11,640 bases of DNA from JBKQWK01 sp052139595 (GTDB lineage Bacteria > Actinomycetota > Thermoleophilia > UBA2241), in the NCBI GenBank assembly GCA_052139595.1, contig JBKQWK010000033.1:1-11640 (forward strand). The letters are read 5' to 3'. The notes beneath the pieces were generated by a model. It searched no databases. It was not told the origin of the DNA and saw only the letters and a program-made list of their open reading frames with translations. Shown here one piece after another: positions 6,615 through 11,640 of this stretch. Position 1 is the first letter of the stretch. Each line of letters starts with the position of its first letter. The position numbers and the translations under genes are program-made.

Positions 6615-6663
6615 ATCAGGGTGATAGCCTTAACGCTACCGCCGCGGTGAGCAGGGTAGAGGC
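6615..6663 (+). other. Spacer with promoter-like site before wecB
   Basis: The 49-nt gap carries a promoter-like motif (6621-6630). It also has an 11-nt inverted repeat, ACCGC-C-GCGGT (6638-6648), placed about where transcription would begin. A GCAGGG ribosome-binding sequence (6651-6656) lies 7 nt before ATG 6664. Confidence 0.45.
6621..6630 (+). promoter_or_regulatory. Promoter-like extended -10 region of wecB
   Basis: GTGATAGCCT ends 33 nt before ATG 6664. It contains the extended -10 pattern TGnTAnnnT and matches 9 of 10 positions of the GTGATATCCT motif shared with ispG and proS. Confidence 0.45.
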
Positions 6664-7923
6664 ATGACAGCAGCACAGCCAACAGAACGAGAGGATCGTC
6701 AGCAGACTCGCTTGGTGAAGCTGCTGCACGTCGTCGGCGCGCGACCAAACTTCATGAAGATCGCGCCGGTGATGGCGGCGGTCGACGCCTGGAACCGCAG
6801 GGACGCCGGCGAAATGCGCCCTGGCGACGGCGATAAGCGTCGCGGCGACGAGGACCGCCCCGGCGGGAACCGCCCGGCCGGCGCCGTTCGCTTCGAGCAG
6901 GTCCTCGTGCATACCGGGCAGCACTACGACGCCGCCATGAGCGACGTGTTCTTCAGCGAACTGAAGCTACCGGCGCCGGCCTACAACCTCGACGTCGGCT
7001 CCGGCAGTCATGCCCACCAGACGGCCGAGGTGCTGCAGCGTCTCGAGCCGGTGCTCCTGCGCGAGCAGCCCGACTTGGTCGTCGTCGTTGGCGACGTCAA
7101 TTCGACCCTGGCGGCGGCACTCTGCGCCGTCAAGTTGAATCTGCCGGTGGCGCACATCGAGGCTGGTCTGCGGAGCGGTGACCGGGCGATGCCGGAAGAG
7201 ATCAATCGCCTGCTCACCGACCAGCTGGCGGAGCTGCTTTTTGCCACCTGCGCCGATGCGCCCGCCAACCTGGCTCGTGAGGGAGTCGACGCGGCCCGGG
7301 TGCAGTTCGTCGGCAATCCGATGATCGACACACTTGAACGTGTACGCGGGCAGATCGATGCGACGCCGCTGCTCGGCCGGCTTGGTCTGCACGCGCGTGA
7401 GTTTGCCCTCGTCACCCTGCATCGGCCGAGCAACGTCGACAATAGCGAGCAGCTGGGACGTATGGTCGCGGCGCTGTTGCAGACGGCCGCTCGCCTGCCG
7501 GTGCTCTTTCCGGTGCATGGGCGCACCCGTGCCCGGTTGGCGGCCGACGGCCTGCTGGCGGCCCTGGCAGAGGAGGCGCGCGTGGTACTGAGCGAGCCGC
7601 TCGGTTACCGCGACTTCATCAGCGTGGCGGCGGCGGCCAGACTGGTGCTCACTGACTCTGGTGGCATACAGGAAGAGACGACCATTCTGGGCACGCCCTG
7701 CTTGACCCTGCGCACCAGCACCGAGCGGCCGGTGACCGTCAGCATGGGCACGAATCGCCTGGTTGACCCCTACAATTCGGCGGCGATCATGGCCGCTGTT
7801 GACGACTGTCTGGCGGCGCCCCTGCCTGCGGCCGGGCGCCGCCCCGACCTCTGGGACGGCCACGCCGCCGAGCGCATCGTCGCCGCGATTGCCGCCTGGG
7901 CGCAGGGCGGCCATCAGCTATGA
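6664..7923 (+). CDS. wecB: UDP-N-acetylglucosamine 2-epimerase (non-hydrolysing, WecB/MnaA family)
   Basis: The enzyme interconverts UDP-GlcNAc and UDP-ManNAc, the precursor of ManNAc- or ManNAcA-containing surface glycans and wall linkage units. ATG 6664 to TGA 7921-7923 gives 419 aa. Family landmarks are LLHVVGARPNFMKIAPVM (20-37), VHTGQHYD (82-89), VVGDVNSTLA (141-150, Asp144), HIEAGLRSGDRAMPEEINR (164-182, Glu166 and Glu178/179), TLHRPSNVDN (251-260, His253), FPVHGRTR (282-289), LTDSGGIQEE (329-338) and STERPVTVSMGTNR (352-365). Between the first helix and the HTGQHYD strand there is a ~30-residue charged, Gly/Arg/Asp-rich insertion (about 44-76) that looks like low complexity. In-frame GTG 6715 is an alternative start that would remove 17 poorly conserved residues. 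Its stop overlaps the dxr start (ATGA). Confidence 0.94.
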   Translation: MTAAQPTEREDRQQTRLVKLLHVVGARPNFMKIAPVMAAVDAWNRRDAGEMRPGDGDKRRGDEDRPGGNRPAGAVRFEQVLVHTGQHYDAAMSDVFFSELKLPAPAYNLDVGSGSHAHQTAEVLQRLEPVLLREQPDLVVVVGDVNSTLAAALCAVKLNLPVAHIEAGLRSGDRAMPEEINRLLTDQLAELLFATCADAPANLAREGVDAARVQFVGNPMIDTLERVRGQIDATPLLGRLGLHAREFALVTLHRPSNVDNSEQLGRMVAALLQTAARLPVLFPVHGRTRARLAADGLLAALAEEARVVLSEPLGYRDFISVAAAARLVLTDSGGIQEETTILGTPCLTLRTSTERPVTVSMGTNRLVDPYNSAAIMAAVDDCLAAPLPAAGRRPDLWDGHAAERIVAAIAAWAQGGHQL

Positions 7924-9263
7924 GCCGGCGCCGCGTACTTCTGCTCGGCTGTACCGGCTCGATTGGCCGTCAGGCCCTCGAGGTGATTGCGGCGCTGCCC
8001 GACGTGAGCGTCGCTGGCTTGGTCGCCGATGGTGACTGGCAGACGACACTCACGCAGGCGCGATCCTTCAATGTGAGTCTGGTCGCACTGCACGATGAGC
8101 AGGCGGCGGCAGCGGCGCGCGGCGCGGCCGGGCAGGCGCCGACGGCACCGGCCAGCCAGGATGCCGGCGCACGGCAACCGTTGCGCGTCCTGGCTGGCGA
8201 TGCCGGCATCGCCGAGCTCATCGAAGCTGCCGCGGAAGCGGCCCGCGAAGACGGCATCCCGCTGACCGTGCTCAACGGTATCGTCGGCGCCGCCGGGTTG
8301 CGAGCGACCATGGTCGCCCTGCGCTGCGGCGCTACGCTGGCGCTGGCGAACAAGGAGAGCATGGTCGCCGGCGGTCCGTTCGTGCTGCAGGCGGCGCGCG
8401 AGAACGATGCGGCGATCATTCCCGTCGACAGCGAGCACAGCGCGATCTTTCAGTGCCTGGCCGCCGGCCGGCCGGGAGCCGGCGAGGCCGGCAGGGCTGC
8501 TGCGGCCGGCCCAGCTGCCGGCATCGGGCCGGCTGGCGAAGCCGGCCCGGCGATGGTCAACCCGCTGCTGCCGCCAGAGGAGATTCTGCTCACCGGCTCC
8601 GGTGGCCCGTTCCGCGGCTTCAGCCGCGAGCAACTGGCGTGGGTCACGAGCGAGCAGGCCCTGCATCATCCCAACTGGGTGATGGGCCCGAAGGTGACGA
8701 TCGATTCGGCAACGCTGATGAACAAAGGTCTCGAAGTGATCGAGGCGCACTACCTCTTTGGCGTTCCGTACGAGCAGATTAGTGTCGTGATTCATCCCCA
8801 GTCGATTGTTCATTCGCTGGTGCGTTACGGCGACGGCGCCGTGCTCGCGCATCTCGGCGTGCCCGACATGCGCACGCCGATTGGCTATGCGCTCACGTAC
8901 CCGCAGCGCGCGCCCTTGCCGATGGTGAGCCCGCTCGATCTGAGCGCGCGCGAGCTGAGCTTTTCGCCGCCAGACACGACCAGCTTTCGCTGCCTGGCGC
9001 TGGCGCAAGCCGCCGGGCAGACGGCGGCGGCGGCCCAAGCAGCCGGCCGGCCGGCCGGCGCCGGCGCGCCGATCGTGCTCAACGCCGCCAACGAGATTGC
9101 CGTGCACGCCTTTCTCGCCGGTCGCCTGAGCTTTCTCGGCATCGCCGATCTGGTCGAGCAGACGCTTGAGCAGCTCGCCGAGGTGCCGGTGGGCAGCCTC
9201 GACGACGTCTTTGCGCTGGATGGCGAAGCCCGCCGCGTCGCTACTGAACACCTGGCGGGCTAG
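7920..9263 (+). CDS. dxr: 1-deoxy-D-xylulose 5-phosphate reductoisomerase
   Basis: DXR converts DXP to MEP with NADPH and a divalent metal, the first committed step of the MEP pathway. ATG 7920 overlaps the wecB stop (ATGA), and TAG is at 9261-9263. At 447 aa it is about 50 residues longer than E. coli DXR (398). Motifs present are the NADPH loop LLGCTGSIGRQAL (8-20), LANKESMVAGG (142-152), metal ligands in PVDSEHSAIF (Asp170, Glu172), LTGSGGPFRG (224-233), HPNWVMGPKVTIDSATLMNKGLE (His250, Ser263, Asn268, Lys269, Glu272), IHPQSIVHSLVRYG (291-304) and VLNAANEIAVHAFLAG (386-401). The extra length lies in three Ala/Gly/Pro/Gln-rich insertions, near residues 61-87, 181-216 and 363-384, at surface positions outside the motifs. 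All catalytic residues are kept, so the protein is probably active. Confidence 0.95.
   Translation: MSRRRVLLLGCTGSIGRQALEVIAALPDVSVAGLVADGDWQTTLTQARSFNVSLVALHDEQAAAAARGAAGQAPTAPASQDAGARQPLRVLAGDAGIAELIEAAAEAAREDGIPLTVLNGIVGAAGLRATMVALRCGATLALANKESMVAGGPFVLQAARENDAAIIPVDSEHSAIFQCLAAGRPGAGEAGRAAAAGPAAGIGPAGEAGPAMVNPLLPPEEILLTGSGGPFRGFSREQLAWVTSEQALHHPNWVMGPKVTIDSATLMNKGLEVIEAHYLFGVPYEQISVVIHPQSIVHSLVRYGDGAVLAHLGVPDMRTPIGYALTYPQRAPLPMVSPLDLSARELSFSPPDTTSFRCLALAQAAGQTAAAAQAAGRPAGAGAPIVLNAANEIAVHAFLAGRLSFLGIADLVEQTLEQLAEVPVGSLDDVFALDGEARRVATEHLAG
8464..8475 (+). repeat. (CCGG)3 tract in dxr insertion 2
   Basis: Three perfect CCGG units open the second DXR insertion. GCCGGC and GGCCGG words recur through about 8550, encoding Ala/Gly/Pro-rich residues 183-210. 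Confidence 0.8.
9043..9058 (+). repeat. (CCGG)4 tetranucleotide tract in dxr insertion 3
   Basis: Four perfect CCGG units code for part of AAGRPAGAG (about residues 374-382). Because the unit is 4 nt, gain or loss of one copy would shift the frame before the essential VLNAANE helix. Confidence 0.85.
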
Positions 9264-9370
9264 CTTGACGTTTGGGCTGACGACGGTCCGGTTAGCCCGC
9301 ATTCGCTGCGGGAACGCTCCCCTACAGGGCAAAGGCCCGTCGACGGCGTCGAAGAACGAAGGCAGGATGT
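9264..9370 (+). other. dxr-rseP spacer with several short inverted repeats
   Basis: The 107-nt gap contains CCCGCA-ttcgc-TGCGGG (9296-9312). Overlapping it is GGGA-acgc-TCCC (9310-9321), so the two hairpins exclude each other. TCGAC-ggc-GTCGA (9340-9352) follows. No T-run follows any of them, so they are not classical terminators. TTGACG at 9265-9270 resembles a -35, but no suitable -10 follows. GAAGGCAGGA (9357-9366) serves as the rseP ribosome binding region. Confidence 0.45.
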
Positions 9371-10519
9371 GTGGATAAAGTAAGCAAGTACAGCTGGCTC
9401 TTTCTCGTCGCCATCATTCTGACCCTCGTGCTGGCGCGGTGGACGTTGCTCGTCGCGATTCTCGGTCTGGCGCTTCTCATCACCGTGCACGAGTTCGGCC
9501 ACTTCGTCTTTGCCAAGCTCTTCGGTATGCGCGTCGAAAAGTTCTACGTCGGCTTTCCGCCGGCGGCCTGGAAGAGGGTGCGCGGCGAGACTGAGTACGG
9601 CCTCGGTGTGATCCCCCTGGGCGGGTTCTGCAAGATCAGCGGTATGACCGAGGACGAGATGAACGCGCTGCCGGAGGAGGTCAAACCGCGCGCCTACTAC
9701 AATCAGAAGGTGTGGAAGCGCAATCTGACCATCTTCGCCGGACCACTGTTCAACTTTCTCATTGCCATCGTCATTCTCTTCGTTTTTTTGACCGTGCAGG
9801 GCCAGGTGCAGCCGACGCTCAAGACCTCGGAGGTTGTTGCCACTGTGCAGGTCAACGGCAAACAGGTGGCCACGCCGGCATCGAAGGCAGGGCTGCGGAC
9901 AGGCGACACGCTCATCGGTGCCAACGGCCAGACCTGGAGTACCTGGAACCAAGCCTCGGCGTTCTTGCAGAAGCACCCCAACCAGACGGTGCAGCTCACG
10001 TACCGCGACACGCAGGGTCAGGTGCATACAACGGCGGTTACGCTCGGTGACAACCCGGCCAGCCCCGGGGAGGGCTACCTGGGCGTGATGGCCGGCGAAC
10101 GCTACGTGCATCCGGCGCCGTGGACGACCGCCAGTCTGGCCGCGACGACGACCGGCACGATTTTCGCCGACACGTTCAAGGGATTCTGGTGGCTCATCAG
10201 TGGCAAGATTGGTTTTGGCGGCAAGAACGGTGCCGTCGGGCCAGTCGGCATCGTCGACCTGTCGCAGAATGCCGTGCGCCAGAACTGGTATCCGCTGCTG
10301 CTGGCCTTTCTCAGTGTCAACCTGGGCATCGTTAACCTGTTGCCGATTCTGCCGTTCGACGGCGGGCACATCTTCTTCAACGCCGTCGAGGCGGCGCGCC
10401 GCGGCCGCCGTGTCGACCGGCGCGTGCTTGAGCGGGTGGTCGCCGTGGGCACGGCGCTGCTTGTCGTACTGTTCATCTACCTGACGTTCAACGACATCAA
10501 GCGCATTTTCGGCGGATAG
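9371..10519 (+). CDS. rseP: Site-2 protease, RseP/Rip1-type intramembrane zinc metalloprotease
   Basis: This M50 protease cuts membrane-bound anti-sigma factors or other single-pass proteins within the bilayer to release a signal. GTG 9371 follows GAAGGCAGGA and is the only plausible start; the ATG at 9367 is in a frame that stops at once. The stop is TAG 10517-10519, giving 382 aa. Hydrophobic segments lie at about 8-22 and 24-40, with the zinc motif HEFGH (His40, Glu41, His44), then at about 119-143, 304-328 and 356-372. A PDZ domain spans roughly 155-225 (SKAGLRTGDTLIGANGQ at 171-187). The second catalytic motif reads NLLPILPFDGGH (322-333) with Asp330 as the third zinc ligand. Placement between dxr and proS is a common bacterial arrangement. 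The substrate is not encoded in the window. Confidence 0.95.
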   Translation: MDKVSKYSWLFLVAIILTLVLARWTLLVAILGLALLITVHEFGHFVFAKLFGMRVEKFYVGFPPAAWKRVRGETEYGLGVIPLGGFCKISGMTEDEMNALPEEVKPRAYYNQKVWKRNLTIFAGPLFNFLIAIVILFVFLTVQGQVQPTLKTSEVVATVQVNGKQVATPASKAGLRTGDTLIGANGQTWSTWNQASAFLQKHPNQTVQLTYRDTQGQVHTTAVTLGDNPASPGEGYLGVMAGERYVHPAPWTTASLAATTTGTIFADTFKGFWWLISGKIGFGGKNGAVGPVGIVDLSQNAVRQNWYPLLLAFLSVNLGIVNLLPILPFDGGHIFFNAVEAARRGRRVDRRVLERVVAVGTALLVVLFIYLTFNDIKRIFGG

Positions 10520-10671
10520 GGCGGCGGACGGGCCGGCTCTGGCCTTGCGGCCGGCCGGGCCGGTTTGGCCGGTTAGCAAGGGCGACCGGGCCGGTTTGCT
10601 GGCCCGTAAAACCGGCGCAGCCCGCCGCCGCCTCGCGGCTGGCCCTGCCGGCCGCCGAGCGCGGTCGCGGA

Positions 10672-10681
10672 GTGATATCAT
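10672..10681 (+). promoter_or_regulatory. Promoter-like extended -10 region of proS
   Basis: GTGATATCAT ends 36 nt before ATG 10718. It contains TGnTATCAT, which is an extended -10 with 5 of 6 TATAAT positions, and matches 9 of 10 of the motif shared with ispG and wecB. No -35 is recognisable in the GC-rich DNA upstream. It includes the palindrome TGATATCA. Confidence 0.55.
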
Positions 10682-10707
10682 TTTTCCCCGCTTGTTCCCT
10701 ACCGAGC

Positions 10708-10713
10708 GAGGAG
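10708..10713 (+). promoter_or_regulatory. Ribosome binding site of proS
   Basis: GAGGAG ends 4 nt before ATG 10718, a strong but close Shine-Dalgarno sequence. It supports this start, which is also where ProRS homology begins. Confidence 0.65.
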
Positions 10714-10717
10714 CCCC

Positions 10718-11640
10718 ATGCGCCTTAGCCAGTTGCTGCTGCCGACCGTCAAAGAAGACCCCACCGGAGCCGAGGCGATCAGTCACAAGCTTATGGTGCG
10801 CGCTGGCCTGGTGCGCCAGCTGGGTGCCGGCATCTACGTTTTTCTGCCGGCAGGCTGGCGCGTGATGCGCAATATCGAAGCCCTCGTGCGCGCCGAGATG
10901 GAGGCGATCGGCTGCCAGGAGATCCTCATGCCGGTGATCAATCCGGCCGAGATCTGGCAGGAGTCGGGCCGCTGGGAGACGATCGACCAGTCGCTCTTCC
11001 GCTTCAAGGATCGCAAAGGCGCCGACATGGCATTGGCCATGACCCACGAAGAGGTCATCACTTGGCTGGCGGCGCGCGAGATCAAGAGCTACAAGCAGCT
11101 GCCCCAGCTCTGGTATCACATCCAGACGAAGGAGCGCGACGAAGCGCGGCCGCGCAGCGGCCTGCTGCGCACGCGCGAGTTCATCATGAAGGACTCCTAC
11201 ACCTTCGATCGTGATCCGGAGGGGCTCGACGAGCAGTACCAGCTGCATGTGGGCGCCTACGACCGGATCTTCGAACGCTGCGGCCTGCGTTGGTACCGCG
11301 TGGAGTCCGACGTCGGCATGATGGGCGGCCACGGCGCGCACGAGTACATGGCCCCCTGCCCGGCGGGCGAGAACGACGACGCCCTCGCTCCGGGCTACGC
11401 GGCGAACCTGGAGGTCGCGAGCGCCGAGCCCCAGCCCGTCGCTCTGCCGGCCGGCGGCGCGGCGCCCGAGGAGGTGCCGACGCCGGGGCGCACGTCGATC
11501 GCCGCCGTCGCCGACCAGCTCGGGCTGCCCCAGGGCGCGCTGTTGAAGGCCTACCCGGTGAAGGTCGAGGGACGCGACCAGCTCGTGATGGTCCTCCTCC
11601 GCGGCGACCACCGGGTCAACGACCTCAAGCTCACCAACGC
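10718..11640 (+). CDS. proS: Prolyl-tRNA synthetase, bacterial type with editing domain, 3' partial
   Basis: The enzyme charges tRNA-Pro and, through its inserted domain, hydrolyses misacylated Ala-tRNA-Pro. ATG 10718 opens a frame that continues to the window end, so the first 307 residues are seen of a family of about 560-600. The start MRLSQLLLPTVKEDP is typical. Class II motif 1 lies in GAGIYVFLPAGWRVMRNIE with QEILMPVINPAEIWQESGRW (about 37-86). Motif 2 lies in TKERDEARPRSGLLRTREF with MKDSYTFD (137-164). DVGMMGGHGAHEYMAPCPAGE leads from about residue 225 into the INS editing domain (YAANLEVASAEPQ, then TSIAAVADQLGLPQGALLKAYPVKV). GC at third codon positions rises along the gene. The C-terminal catalytic motif 3 and anticodon domain lie outside the window. 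Confidence 0.96.
   Translation, partial: MRLSQLLLPTVKEDPTGAEAISHKLMVRAGLVRQLGAGIYVFLPAGWRVMRNIEALVRAEMEAIGCQEILMPVINPAEIWQESGRWETIDQSLFRFKDRKGADMALAMTHEEVITWLAAREIKSYKQLPQLWYHIQTKERDEARPRSGLLRTREFIMKDSYTFDRDPEGLDEQYQLHVGAYDRIFERCGLRWYRVESDVGMMGGHGAHEYMAPCPAGENDDALAPGYAANLEVASAEPQPVALPAGGAAPEEVPTPGRTSIAAVADQLGLPQGALLKAYPVKVEGRDQLVMVLLRGDHRVNDLKLTN

Larger units (their letters stand above)
10520..10717 (+). other. rseP-proS spacer rich in GGCCGG repeats
   Basis: The 198-nt gap contains many CCGG/GGCC words. It includes a 13-nt exact direct repeat CCGGGCCGGTTTG (10555-10567 and 10586-10598) and an 8-bp stem GCCGGTTT (10590-10597) with AAACCGGC (10609-10616). That stem competes with CGGGCC/GGCCCG (10587-10592 and 10601-10606). 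No T-run follows the stems. Promoter-like and ribosome-binding sites for proS lie at the 3' end. A + strand reading frame across it starts from no recognised site and has no family features. Confidence 0.6.

Noticed and set aside
7914..9332. 472-codon open frame on the - strand opposite dxr
   Set aside because: Shadow of dxr codon bias; no start signal or recognisable domain.
10590..10616. GCCGGTTT/AAACCGGC stem as rseP terminator
   Set aside because: The stem is sound but has an 11-nt loop and is followed by GCAGCC rather than a T-run. It also competes with another stem, so a terminator call is not supported.
10673..10685. TGATATCA palindrome plus T5 as a rho-independent terminator
   Set aside because: The stem would be at most four A/T-rich pairs with no loop. 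Its distance to the proS start fits a -10 region better.
10545..10865. Small + strand frame in the rseP-proS spacer
   Set aside because: It translates the GGCCGG repeats into Ala/Gly/Arg/Pro runs, overlaps the start of proS in another frame and lacks a ribosome binding site.
9260..11611. 783-codon open frame on the - strand across rseP, the spacer and proS
   Set aside because: It is antisense to two well-recognised genes, has no family motifs, and arises because GC-rich codons on one strand avoid stops on the other.
1..11640. Mobile element, CRISPR array, tRNA or rRNA genes, toxin-antitoxin or defence system
   Set aside because: No transposase, integrase, regularly spaced direct-repeat array, tRNA cloverleaf or rRNA segment could be recognised. 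All coding space is taken by housekeeping and envelope genes.

Overview
The window is a GC-rich bacterial chromosomal segment in which every gene lies on the + strand. It covers a translation, cell-envelope lipid and isoprenoid superoperon: rpsB (5' end cut off by the window) - tsf - pyrH - frr - uppS - cdsA - ispG - hexapeptide acyltransferase - wecB-type UDP-GlcNAc 2-epimerase - dxr - rseP - proS (3' end cut off). The GC-rich third positions, frequent GTG starts and the uppS-cdsA-dxr-rseP-proS order fit a deep-branching actinobacterial lineage such as Thermoleophilia. That placement is inference from gene order and composition; no marker was searched against a database.

Region by region: 1-2620 holds ribosomal protein S2, EF-Ts and UMP kinase, almost without gaps (rpsB/tsf stop and start share a base; tsf-pyrH 5 nt). 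A 116-nt spacer with decayed 27-nt repeats leads to frr, uppS and cdsA (2737-4855), again tightly packed. A 96-nt spacer with a 21-nt tandem duplication and a promoter-like site precedes ispG. ispG overlaps a left-handed beta-helix acyltransferase. After a 49-nt spacer with a second promoter-like site come wecB and dxr, which overlap by ATGA. A 107-nt spacer precedes rseP, and a 198-nt spacer rich in GGCCGG words, with a third promoter-like site, precedes proS.

Functionally, IspG and DXR are two MEP-pathway enzymes that supply isoprenoid precursors. UppS turns these into undecaprenyl diphosphate, the lipid carrier for cell-wall and surface glycans. CdsA makes CDP-diacylglycerol for phospholipids. 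The 2-epimerase makes UDP-ManNAc for surface polysaccharide, and the acyltransferase probably decorates a glycan. RseP is the site-2 protease that acts in envelope-stress signalling. The two sugar genes sit between two MEP genes, which is the most unusual feature of the layout.

The window looks like a housekeeping locus and I see no new defence or mobile system. The points worth a second look are: the ~210-residue Ala/Lys-rich, histone-H1-like tail on S2; three Ala/Gly/Pro insertions in DXR, two of them built on CCGG/GGCCGG repeats that also fill the rseP-proS spacer; short tandem repeats in several spacers; a shared 10-nt promoter-like motif 33-36 nt before three internal gene starts; and a rise in GC3 along proS.
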